In this document: positions 14,307 through 20,825 of the stretch, piece by piece
Layout of the letters: every line of letters begins with the position of its first letter
How positions within the stretch are numbered: the stretch's first letter is position 1
NCBI GenBank assembly: GCA_018303575.1
Contig: JAGVXW010000010.1
Span: 1 to 30,091 of the forward strand
Reading direction: 5' to 3'
From: Candidatus Woesearchaeota archaeon
Lineage (GTDB): Archaea > Nanobdellota > Nanobdellia > Woesearchaeales > WJIZ01
Length of the DNA: 30,091 bases
Position numbers and translations under genes: made by a program
Notes under the pieces: model-generated
What the model was told of the DNA's origin: nothing
Databases searched by the model: none
Seen by the model: only the letters and a program-made list of their open reading frames with translations

Positions 14307-15201
14307 GCTCCCGCTCCAGTTTCAGCTCGTCAAGGAGCTCCTTGTAGCGGTTCCTGATCGTGACTTCTGTCACCCCAGCAACGTCAGCCACTTCGCGCTG
14401 TGTTCTCTTTTCCCCATGAATCAGGGCGGAGACATAAAGAGCTGCGGAAGCGATTCCCGTCGGCCCTCTTCCTGATGTAAGCTCAATTTTCTGCGCCTGT
14501 TCGAGGATTTCGATGGCCTTCGACTGCGTCTCTGCGGAAAGCTTCAGGGCAGAAGCAAAGCGCGCGATGTAATCAGCGGGATTCGAAGGCAGGATCGTAA
14601 GCCCGAGTTCCCTCGTCACAAAGCGATAGGTTCTCCCGATTTCCTTCTTCTCGATGCCGGAAGCCTCAGATAACTCGTCTAGAGTTCTGGGCACCTCATG
14701 CCTTCTGCAGGCAGCATACAAAGCTCCTGCGACGACGCTTTCCATGCTCCTTCCGCGCACGAGTCCTCTTTGCACCGCCAGCGTGTAGATTCTGGCGGCT
14801 TCCTCTTCCACTGATTTAGGAAGCTTCAGGAAAGAAGATACTCTTTTCAGTTCAGCCAGCGCCAGCTTCAGGTTCCTTTCAATCGCAGTGGAAATTCTGT
14901 ACTGCCATTTCCTCAGCCGGAAGAACTTGTTGCGCTCCCCGCCCTCGAGCTTGAAGAGATCGGATTTCTGGCCGACTTCGGTGCCGAGACCCTGATCATA
15001 TTGCGTGAAGGTCATGGGCGCGCCTGTCCTGCGCCTCGTTTCCCCTTCAGAAGAGTCGAATTCGCGCCATTCCTGGGTGAAATCTATCATCTTGTCTTCC
15101 AAAACCAAGCCACAGTCGCGGCAGATGATTTCCCCTTTCTCGCGGTTCCAGAAGAGGTTGATTCCTCCGCATTCCGGGCACTTCTTGACCATTTCAGACA
15201 T
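14278..15201 (-). CDS. tfb: Transcription initiation factor B (TFB, TFIIB homologue)
   Basis: General archaeal initiation factor that bridges TBP-TATA-BRE and RNA polymerase. The 307-residue protein has an N-terminal zinc ribbon (C8, C11, C27, C30: CPEC and CRDC), the B-finger/linker (RRRTGAPMTFTQYDQGLGTE), two cyclin repeats (about 105-195 and 205-295) and the BRE-reading helix-turn-helix TQREVADVAGVTEVTIRNRY. The tail is lysine rich. The ATG at 15201 was preferred to an in-frame TTG at 15234. A TATA box at 15263-15272 would give a leader of about 40 nt, so this gene is not leaderless. It is the best single marker that the window is archaeal. Confidence 0.96.
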   Translation of the reverse strand: MSEMVKKCPECGGINLFWNREKGEIICRDCGLVLEDKMIDFTQEWREFDSSEGETRRRTGAPMTFTQYDQGLGTEVGQKSDLFKLEGGERNKFFRLRKWQYRISTAIERNLKLALAELKRVSSFLKLPKSVEEEAARIYTLAVQRGLVRGRSMESVVAGALYAACRRHEVPRTLDELSEASGIEKKEIGRTYRFVTRELGLTILPSNPADYIARFASALKLSAETQSKAIEILEQAQKIELTSGRGPTGIASAALYVSALIHGEKRTQREVADVAGVTEVTIRNRYKELLDELKLERELKKTKKKKR

Positions 15202-15262
15202 CGTGTTCGCCTCAGATTGAAGAACGTCCCCCAACGCTCCTCGCTATTCGAGTAGCTAAATC

Positions 15263-15272
15263 CTTATATAGG
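15263..15272 (-). promoter_or_regulatory. TATA box of tfb
   Basis: CCTATATAAG on the minus strand, with predicted transcription start near 15241. A second box lies 20 bp further out at 15285-15295. Confidence 0.6.
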
Positions 15273-15284
15273 GGGAATTCGAGG

Positions 15285-15295
15285 TTATATATAAA
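15285..15295. promoter_or_regulatory. Second, near-palindromic TATA box upstream of tfb
   Basis: TTATATATAAA. On minus it could be an additional tfb promoter. On plus it would start near 15316 and transcribe antisense into the unknown gene ending at 15329, where I see no plus-strand gene. Confidence 0.4.
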
Positions 15296-15328
15296 GCTTC
15301 CTATGGTTGTCGAGGAGAAGACAAGGTT

Positions 15329-16003
15329 CTAGGTGCGGGACGCAGAAAGGCTTTTCCATTCGGGCGCCAAGTCCACAGGCTCAGGTTCCGGCCCCCCCCA
15401 ATGCTGCCTGCGATAGCAGACTTCAAGGGGGCGGCGCGTCGCGAATTGGCGCAGGGCGTCTTGCAGAGGGAGGCGCTCATCCGCCGCGCGCGGGATCCAC
15501 AGCTCGATATCGCCGCTCCCCTTCATGAGATACGCTCTCTGCTGTTCCAGGTGCCCGGCATGCGCAGGATGCACCGGACTGCCGTGCTCGATTAAGAAGG
15601 GGAGCGCGTACTCGAGGGAGCGCGTGCGCACGTCCGGCTCCGCGTAGACGAACGACATGCGGCTCAGCTCGCCGCGCAGAGGATTGCGCGCGAGCGGGCG
15701 CGGAGGGCCGAGGAGCAACACACGGTCAATGGCCACCGCATAAACTTTGTTGTGATGCTTTGTGTCCCCTGAGATAACATAAACGTGCGCGGAATCGTTG
15801 CGGTGGATCTGCTTGTCGGGGTTGTAGACGATGACTTGCAGACGGTTTGCCTGGACCGGGCAGTTTGGGATCTCTGCGATATCAAGCGAGCCGTAAAGAT
15901 CCACCTGGCCGCGGCGATCCGCGCGGCTGCCGGCCAAATCCAAGCCGCGCAAAAAGAGGACCCTGCCGACCAAGCCGTGGTGCTCTTGCGATGGCGCTGA
16001 CAT
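15329..16003 (-). CDS. Unknown protein, paralogue A of a tandem pair
   Basis: I do not recognise the family. The 224-residue soluble protein is clearly homologous to the next gene upstream (16112-16672). Both have VG[RK]VL near the N-terminus and a beta-rich stretch ending YA-x2-[IV]DRV-x3-G (here YAVAIDRVLLLG). Both then have [IL]EHG, V, AGH at fixed spacing and end with LxLQxALxxFA...PLE[VI]. This copy has a C-terminal extension of about 28 residues rich in proline and glutamate. There is no membrane segment or metal motif. The ATG lies 26 nt from a TATA box, so it is leaderless. It is a little richer in GC than its neighbours. Confidence 0.75.
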   Translation of the reverse strand: MSAPSQEHHGLVGRVLFLRGLDLAGSRADRRGQVDLYGSLDIAEIPNCPVQANRLQVIVYNPDKQIHRNDSAHVYVISGDTKHHNKVYAVAIDRVLLLGPPRPLARNPLRGELSRMSFVYAEPDVRTRSLEYALPFLIEHGSPVHPAHAGHLEQQRAYLMKGSGDIELWIPRAADERLPLQDALRQFATRRPLEVCYRRQHWGGPEPEPVDLAPEWKSLSASRT

Positions 16004-16023
16004 GGTGGATGGGGGTGTGCGCG

Positions 16024-16034
16024 GATTTTTAAAA
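16024..16034 (-). promoter_or_regulatory. TATA box of paralogue A
   Basis: TTTTAAAAATC on the minus strand, centred about 26 nt before the ATG at 16003. Confidence 0.65.
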
Positions 16035-16111
16035 CCTCACGATGAAAGCCGCATCAGCGAAACCGAGAAAAACTTTAGCGGACCCAGAAAAGGCGTCAAG
16101 GAAGTGGAAGT

Positions 16112-16672
16112 TCAGTCATGGGCCTGAGCGACGCTGATTTCAAGCGGCGAGCTGCAGGCATAGCGCTCCAGCGCTTGCTGCAACGATAATTCAGGCAGGA
16201 TTTGGGAAGCTAGCCGCACGGTGAGGGGAATGCCCAGCATCTCCTGGCACCTTCTCCAGTGGCCTGCCTCAGTGCCGTTGACAGCGCGGCCGTGCTCCAG
16301 GAGATAGCGGATAGCGTCATGTGCCCCCATCAAGCGCGCTTCCGGACTGGCGGCAAGCAGGGCCATGCGCTCGAGCGCGTCATGCGCCGGCGGCCGGCTG
16401 AGATCTGCGCGGGTGCCGACATAGACGACGCGATCGACTGGCAACGCGTAGAGGACGCGGAACCTGTCGTTGCCCTGATAGACAACCACCACCTGGCCTT
16501 TCCAATGGTCAGGGAGCGCCTCCCCCACATTCCGGACAGAAAGGGTGAACTCCCTCGTCCGGTAGACAAGGTCTCTCCTTCGTTCGCGGAACCCGCTCCT
16601 AATGCTCCTCGCGTCTTTGACTTCCAGAACCTTTCCGACATCAGGGCCGCGCTCTATCCATGGAAAGTCCAT
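16112..16672 (-). CDS. Unknown protein, paralogue B of a tandem pair
   Basis: The 186-residue partner of the gene at 15329-16003, same strand, 108 bp apart, with a separate TATA box. Aligned features are DVGKVLEVKDA, VVVVYQGNDRFRVLYALPVD, RVVYVG, YLLEHGRAVNGTEAGHW, and the end LSLQQALERYACSSPLEI. It lacks the proline-rich tail of copy A. The central segment, alternating hydrophobics with charged turns, looks like a beta-barrel or sandwich followed by helices. Separate promoters mean the two can be expressed differently. It is divergent from parA, with starts 104 bp apart. Function unknown. Confidence 0.75.
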   Translation of the reverse strand: MDFPWIERGPDVGKVLEVKDARSIRSGFRERRRDLVYRTREFTLSVRNVGEALPDHWKGQVVVVYQGNDRFRVLYALPVDRVVYVGTRADLSRPPAHDALERMALLAASPEARLMGAHDAIRYLLEHGRAVNGTEAGHWRRCQEMLGIPLTVRLASQILPELSLQQALERYACSSPLEISVAQAHD

Positions 16673-16693
16673 AGCCTGGGAAAACGCTTTCAG

Positions 16694-16704
16694 ATTTAAA
16701 AAAT
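16694..16704 (-). promoter_or_regulatory. TATA box of paralogue B
   Basis: ATTTTTTAAAT on the minus strand, centred 27 nt before the ATG at 16672. Confidence 0.65.
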
Positions 16705-16726
16705 CCTCAGGAAGCCATCCAAAACA

Positions 16727-16736
16727 TTTATATATT
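16727..16736 (+). promoter_or_regulatory. TATA box of parA
   Basis: TTTATATATT; predicted transcription start near 16757, leaving a leader of about 20 nt that carries GGTGA before the ATG at 16776. Confidence 0.7.
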
Positions 16737-16756
16737 AGTATACACTTTTGTATACT
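16737..16756. promoter_or_regulatory. Inverted repeat at the parA transcription start, likely operator
   Basis: AGTATAC (16737-16743), six-base spacer, GTATACT (16750-16756). It directly abuts the TATA box and reaches the predicted start site, where a bound protein would block initiation. Autorepression by ParA or binding of the adjacent AbrB-like protein is inference. Confidence 0.55.
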
Positions 16757-16775
16757 TCAAATTTCCGGTGAAATC

Positions 16776-17570
16776 ATGAGGAAAATCTGCATCATCAACC
16801 AGAAGGGCGGAGTGGGCAAGACAACGACGGCAGTCAACCTCGCTGCAGGGCTTTCAAGGATGGACAAAAAGGTTCTCCTCATCGACATGGATCCCCAGGG
16901 TCATGTCTCGACAAGTTTGGGCAATATGAAAGAAGCCAAAGACATGTATGATTTGCTCGTCGAGAACGCGAAGATCGAGGAGTGCATCCGACCGCTGGGC
17001 CAAAATCTCGACGCGATCTTCAGCCGCGACACGCTCACGAAAGCAGACATGGTGCTCACCCGGAAGGAGAACAGCCAGTACGTGCTCCAGGAAAAGTTCA
17101 AGCGCTTCAAGGGATATGATTATGTCATTGTGGACGCGTCTCCCTCATTGAGCATCCTCAACCAGAACGCTTTGATATTTTGCGACGAGGCCTTTATTCC
17201 GGTGACGACAGATCCACTGGGATATGACGCGCTGAAGAAAATCATCGGCGTCATCCTCGGCATCAACAAAGCGTTTGGCTCGGAGACGAAGATCACGAAG
17301 ATCATCCCCACCTTGCACGACAAGAGAAGCCGGGTGTGCAGGGAATATCTCGACAAGATGCGCAACGAGTTCTATGACATCCTCGCCGAACCCATCCGCA
17401 TCAACTCCAAGCTGAGAGAAGCGCCCAAGCACGGCAGGAGCATCTTCAATTACGACCCCAAAAGCCGCGGCGCGAAAGATTACATGCAGCTCGTGCGCGC
17501 GGTGCTGAACGACGAATCCCGCCCAAAGTCCCTTGACGCGGAGCAAATGGCTGCCGCGGTCACGGCTTGA
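16776..17570 (+). CDS. parA: ParA/Soj-family ATPase
   Basis: Walker-type ATPase of 264 residues that partitions DNA or positions cargo on the nucleoid. The deviant Walker A motif with its signature lysine is KGGVGKTT (10-17), then LIDMDPQGHVSTSLG (switch I region) and VIVDASPSLS (Walker B; the usual D-x-P-P is D-A-S-P-S). There is no N-terminal DNA-binding extension, as in chromosomal Soj and small plasmid ParA. The ATG at 16776 is preceded by GGTGA; the open frame extends upstream only across the promoter. The next gene is an AbrB-like DNA-binding ORF rather than ParB. Chromosomal or integrated-element origin cannot be decided from the window. Confidence 0.93.
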   Translation: MRKICIINQKGGVGKTTTAVNLAAGLSRMDKKVLLIDMDPQGHVSTSLGNMKEAKDMYDLLVENAKIEECIRPLGQNLDAIFSRDTLTKADMVLTRKENSQYVLQEKFKRFKGYDYVIVDASPSLSILNQNALIFCDEAFIPVTTDPLGYDALKKIIGVILGINKAFGSETKITKIIPTLHDKRSRVCREYLDKMRNEFYDILAEPIRINSKLREAPKHGRSIFNYDPKSRGAKDYMQLVRAVLNDESRPKSLDAEQMAAAVTA

Positions 17571-17584
17571 TTCTTTTTCCAAAA

Positions 17585-17593
17585 AGTATAAAT
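17585..17593 (+). promoter_or_regulatory. TATA box of the AbrB-like ORF
   Basis: AGTATAAAT, 15 bp after the parA stop; predicted transcription start near 17616. Confidence 0.5.
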
Positions 17594-17637
17594 GCAACCT
17601 CTCCTTTTTCCTCTGCAGGGTTATAGTCACCGCCAAA

Positions 17638-17823
17638 GTGAGGAGATGGAAGGGTTCTGTAGGAATCATTATCCCGCAAGAAGCCCTTGAGGAAGAAGAT
17701 CTTCAGATCGGCGACCGAGCAATAATTCGCGTCATCTCCGTGCAAAAGAAAAACGGCTTCGGGATGTTCAAAGGAATGAACCTGCCGCCCTACCAGCGCG
17801 AACATGACGACAGGGGTTTCTAG
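17638..17823 (+). CDS. AbrB/MazE/SpoVT-type DNA-binding protein, start uncertain
   Basis: The reading frame encodes VTAKVRRWKGSVGIIIPQEA, then LEEEDLQIGDRAIIRVI, the swapped-hairpin fold of AbrB/MazE DNA-binding proteins (VxVRxWGNSxGIxIPKE...GD). A 26-residue tail ends QREHDDRGF. No ATG precedes the first beta strand. The GTG at 17638 gives 61 residues but cuts into that strand; an ATA at 17623 sits close to the predicted transcription start and would restore it. Candidate roles are antitoxin, local repressor, or the DNA-binding partner of ParA, given that it directly follows parA. No toxin gene is adjacent. Confidence 0.6.
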   Translation: MRRWKGSVGIIIPQEALEEEDLQIGDRAIIRVISVQKKNGFGMFKGMNLPPYQREHDDRGF

Positions 17824-17835
17824 TTCTCGCAAAAC

Positions 17836-17842
17836 TTATAAA
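17836..17842 (+). promoter_or_regulatory. TATA box of proS
   Basis: TTATAAA, centred 26 nt before the ATG at 17865; leaderless. Confidence 0.75.
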
Positions 17843-17864
17843 CGCCCTGCAAACCAAGCCTGCC

Positions 17865-19304
17865 ATGGACAAGAAAGCTGACAAAGGAATCACCGTCAAG
17901 AAATCCGAAGACATGCCAGAATGGTATGGGCAGGCTGTGACGAAAGGGCAGCTCGCTGATTATTCTCCGGTGCGCGGCACGATGATCATCCGGCCCTATG
18001 GCTACGCGATGTGGGAATCCATCCAGCAGTATTTCAATGGGCAGATCAGGAAACTTGGGGTGAGGAACGCGTATTTCCCGCTCTTCATCCCGGAAAGCTT
18101 CTTCAAGAAGGAAGCCCAGCACGCGCAAGGCTTTGCCCCTGAAGTCGCGTGGGTCGAAAATAAAGACGAAAACTCGCAGGAAAGGCTGGCGATCCGGCCG
18201 ACGTCAGAAACGATTATCTACGACGCGTATTCAAGATGGATCCGGAGCCACCGCGATCTGCCTTTGAGGTTGAACCAATGGTGCAACATCGTGCGCTGGG
18301 AAGTCAAGGACGTGAAATTATTTTTGCGATCAAGGGAGTTCCTCTGGCAGGAGGGCCACTGCGCCTATGCTACGGAAGCGGAGTGCCAGAAGGAGACGCG
18401 TATATTCTTGGACGAATATGAAAAGCTTTGCAATGACTTGCTTGCCATCCCCGTTGTCAAGGGCTCCAAGTCAGAGCGGGAAACGTTCGCCGGCGCGAAG
18501 GAGAGCACAACAGTTGAAGCCTTCATGCCGGACGGGAAATTCCTGCAGTGCGGCACCAGCCACAATCTCGGCCAGGGCTTCGCAAGGAGCTTTGGAATCT
18601 CATTCCTGGGAGAGGATGAGAAGAGCCACCATCCCTGGCAGAACAGCTGGGGCTTCTCCACGAGATTGATTGGCGCTGTGGTGATGCAGCACGGCGACGA
18701 CAAGGGCCTGGTGATGCCGCCGAACATCGCTCCTACGCAAATCGTCATTGTCCCCATCTTGTTTGAGAAGACAAGAGCGTCCACGCTCGAAGCAGCTCAG
18801 AAGGCGGCTGAATGGCTCAAGGAGTTCAGGGTAGAGATAGATTCGAGAGACGAGTACTCCGCCGGCTGGAAATTCAATGACTGGGAGATGAAGGGAGTTC
18901 CTCTGCGAATTGAGGTCGGCCCGAAGGACATCGAGAACAAGCGAGTTGTGATGGTGAGAAGGGACACGGGGGAGAAGATCACAGCAAAGTATAATGAGAT
19001 TGCCAGTAAGACGAAAGAGCTGCTCGAAGACATCCAAAACAACCTGTTCACCAAGGCGAAGGAGAACCTGAAGAAGGCGCTCGTTGAAGTTGACACCTGG
19101 CCTGAATTCATGAAAGCTGTAGATAACAAGAAAGCCATCTTCGCTCCCTTCTGCGGTGGGGTGGCCTGCGAGGACGAAATAAAGGAAAAGACGAAAGGCG
19201 CCAACAGCCGCTGCCGGCCCTTCGACCAGAAGAACCCGAAGAAGAACTGCGTCCACTGCGGCAAGCCCGCGCACGCATATTATTATTTCGGGAAGTGCTA
19301 CTGA
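17865..19304 (+). CDS. proS: Prolyl-tRNA synthetase, archaeal/eukaryotic type
   Basis: Class II synthetase charging tRNA-Pro, 479 residues, the short archaeal/eukaryotic form without the bacterial editing insertion. Motif 2 is WCNIVRWEVKD...FLRSREFLWQEGHCAYAT, proline-site elements include QCGTSHNLGQGFARSF, and motif 3 is GAVVMQHGDDKGLVMPPNIA. The anticodon-binding domain follows (about 285-395), then the C-terminal zinc domain with cysteines in GGVACEDE, ANSRCRPF and NCVHCG. The chain ends in the conserved tyrosine (FGKCY). It has its own TATA box and is a stand-alone gene. Confidence 0.96.
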   Translation: MDKKADKGITVKKSEDMPEWYGQAVTKGQLADYSPVRGTMIIRPYGYAMWESIQQYFNGQIRKLGVRNAYFPLFIPESFFKKEAQHAQGFAPEVAWVENKDENSQERLAIRPTSETIIYDAYSRWIRSHRDLPLRLNQWCNIVRWEVKDVKLFLRSREFLWQEGHCAYATEAECQKETRIFLDEYEKLCNDLLAIPVVKGSKSERETFAGAKESTTVEAFMPDGKFLQCGTSHNLGQGFARSFGISFLGEDEKSHHPWQNSWGFSTRLIGAVVMQHGDDKGLVMPPNIAPTQIVIVPILFEKTRASTLEAAQKAAEWLKEFRVEIDSRDEYSAGWKFNDWEMKGVPLRIEVGPKDIENKRVVMVRRDTGEKITAKYNEIASKTKELLEDIQNNLFTKAKENLKKALVEVDTWPEFMKAVDNKKAIFAPFCGGVACEDEIKEKTKGANSRCRPFDQKNPKKNCVHCGKPAHAYYYFGKCY

Positions 19305-19352
19305 TAGTGCCAAATAGGAAAACTGATAAAGAATGGCCTCTGAAGAATCTGT

Positions 19353-19490
19353 ATGAAAAAGCATGACAGAGAACGATTGGCGAAAGAATTCCGGGAAATG
19401 AGAGCAAGAACCATTAAAGTACCCCAAGAAGAAATAGACAGAGAAATCCATGCTTATCGGAAAGAGCGTTGTGATCTGAACTCCAAATAG
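19353..19490 (+). CDS. Small charged ORF, possible antitoxin-like protein
   Basis: A 45-residue frame: MKKHDRERLAKEFREMRAR, then TIKVPQEEIDREIHAYRKER and a short end. The composition is highly charged and helical. TIKVP followed by EEIDREIxxYRKE resembles the beta-helix style of small RHH/VapB antitoxins, but too weakly to name a family. A poor TATA-like GATAAAG (19325-19331) lies about 25 nt before the ATG. No toxin-like gene follows; a 24-bp palindrome comes next. Confidence 0.4.
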   Translation: MKKHDRERLAKEFREMRARTIKVPQEEIDREIHAYRKERCDLNSK

Positions 19491-19508
19491 CTCCAGACGA
19501 CCCAAGTA

Positions 19509-19532
19509 ATTATTTTCTATATAGAAAATAAT
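19509..19532. repeat. 24-bp perfect palindrome
   Basis: ATTATTTTCTAT (19509-19520) followed immediately by its reverse complement (19521-19532). It lies between the small ORF and the ribD promoter. It could be a hairpin terminator for the former, a cruciform, or a dimeric-regulator operator; the centre CTATATAG is TATA-like. Confidence 0.75.
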
Positions 19533-19561
19533 CCTCTAATCACTCCAAGATGAGTGCGAGA

Positions 19562-19571
19562 TTTTATATAG
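19562..19571 (+). promoter_or_regulatory. TATA box of ribD
   Basis: TTTTATATAG, centred about 29 nt before the GTG at 19596. Confidence 0.7.
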
Positions 19572-19595
19572 AGGGCGCCGACTTGAAGCCGCAAG

Positions 19596-20663
19596 GTGAT
19601 TCCGCACAAGAAGTACATGCAGGTAGCTGCCAGGCTTGCCGAGAAGGGAGGCCGCGCTGTCGCTCCGAACCCTAAGGTTGGCTGCATCATCGTCAAACGC
19701 GGCCAGATTATTGGAAGGGGCTGGCACAAGGAGTTCGGCGGCCCGCACGCTGAGCAGATGGCGCTGGAGGAGGCGGCTCACAAAGCTCGGGACGCGATCA
19801 TGTATGTCACTCTGGAGCCCTGCTCGCATTGGGGCAAGACTCCACCCTGCACCGAACTGATCGTGAAGGCCGGGGTGCATGAAGTGGTGATTGGCTCGAA
19901 AGACCCGAATCCTGAGATCAAGGGCTATGACATCCTGAAGCTGCGCGGCTTGAAAACCCGCATCGGCGTTTTAAAGGAAACTTGCGACAAGTTCAACGAG
20001 CCCTATTTCAAGTATATCACAACAAAGCTTCCCTTTGTCACACTTAAGGCAGGCATGACGCTTGATGGCAAGATCGCAACCGCGCGCGGAAAGTCAAAGT
20101 ACATCACTTCACAGGAGAGCCTGAAGCGCGCGCACCAGCTTCGCGCTGAGATTGGAGTTGTCATGGTGGGCATCACGACCGTGCTCAAGGACAATCCTCT
20201 TCTTGACGCTCGTCTCGTCAAGGGCCAGGATACCATAAAGCTCATTGTTGATTCCAAACTCAAGATTCCCCCAAGAGCCAAGGTGCTGGCGAATCCCGAA
20301 ACGGTCATCATCGCTCACACAAAGAGAGCACCCAAGGGAAAGCAGAAGCAGTTGCTCCAGAAAGGAGTCCGCCTCATCTCCACCCCGGGCCCGAAAGTGC
20401 AGCTCAGGCGGCTCATGAAAGCCATGGCTGACTCCGGCCACATCAACATCCTGCTTGAGGGCGGCTCTGATCTGAACGCCGCGATGATCAAGGACAAATT
20501 GGTTGACAAGATGATGCTCTTCACCTCTCCCAAAATCCTCGGCGGCGATGCGTTGAGTGTCGTCGGCAAACTGGATATAAAAGATCTCGGCAAGGCCATC
20601 CAGCTCAACAAGGTGACGACGGAGAAGGTGGGGAAGGATATTCTCGTGCAGGGGTATTTGTAA
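19596..20663 (+). CDS. ribD: Bifunctional riboflavin deaminase-reductase
   Basis: Second and third steps of riboflavin synthesis. The N-terminal cytidine-deaminase-like domain (about 1-145) carries zinc ligands H51 (HAE), C76 and C85 in EPCSHWGKTPPC. The C-terminal reductase domain (about 148-355) has FVTLKAGMTLDGKIATARG, HQLRAEIGVVMVGITTVLKD and LLEGGSDLNAAM. The start is a GTG, 29 nt from the TATA box, giving 355 residues, full length. Fused deaminase-reductase is the bacterial arrangement; many archaea have a separate reductase. Bacterial ancestry is therefore possible. ribB lies 1.6 kb downstream but with its own promoter. Confidence 0.94.
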   Translation: MIPHKKYMQVAARLAEKGGRAVAPNPKVGCIIVKRGQIIGRGWHKEFGGPHAEQMALEEAAHKARDAIMYVTLEPCSHWGKTPPCTELIVKAGVHEVVIGSKDPNPEIKGYDILKLRGLKTRIGVLKETCDKFNEPYFKYITTKLPFVTLKAGMTLDGKIATARGKSKYITSQESLKRAHQLRAEIGVVMVGITTVLKDNPLLDARLVKGQDTIKLIVDSKLKIPPRAKVLANPETVIIAHTKRAPKGKQKQLLQKGVRLISTPGPKVQLRRLMKAMADSGHINILLEGGSDLNAAMIKDKLVDKMMLFTSPKILGGDALSVVGKLDIKDLGKAIQLNKVTTEKVGKDILVQGYL

Positions 20664-20698
20664 TCTTAGTTTACACTTTATATTCCTTATACCAAAAA

Positions 20699-20706
20699 TT
20701 TATAAA
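20699..20706 (+). promoter_or_regulatory. TATA box without an adjacent gene start
   Basis: TTTATAAA, predicting transcription from about 20729, nearly 100 nt before the NYN gene ATG. The transcript would begin with the hairpin at 20743-20770. A weak CTATAG nearer the ATG (20799-20804) could be the NYN gene's own box. Confidence 0.5.
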
Positions 20707-20742
20707 CTCCGTTTGAGAGCGAAGTCTCATCAACTCCCTTTT

Positions 20743-20770
20743 GTTGCCGAACCTGTAATGGTTTGGCAAC
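20743..20770 (+). other. Strong hairpin in the NYN gene leader
   Basis: GTTGCCGAACC (20743-20753), loop TGTAAT, GGTTTGGCAAC (20760-20770): 11 bp with one G-U pair as RNA. AAAGGCCTTT (20772-20781) right after is a further short palindrome. It may be a leader element or part of a small RNA. Confidence 0.5.
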
Positions 20771-20825
20771 GAAAGGCCTTTTCTCTATCAAAAAGTGGCT
20801 ATAGGCGGGGGGACAACTTTGTAGC

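Noticed and set aside
16259..16699. 146-codon plus-strand frame
   Set aside because: Antisense of paralogue B, which is supported by homology to its neighbour and a leaderless TATA box; this frame would also run over both promoters.
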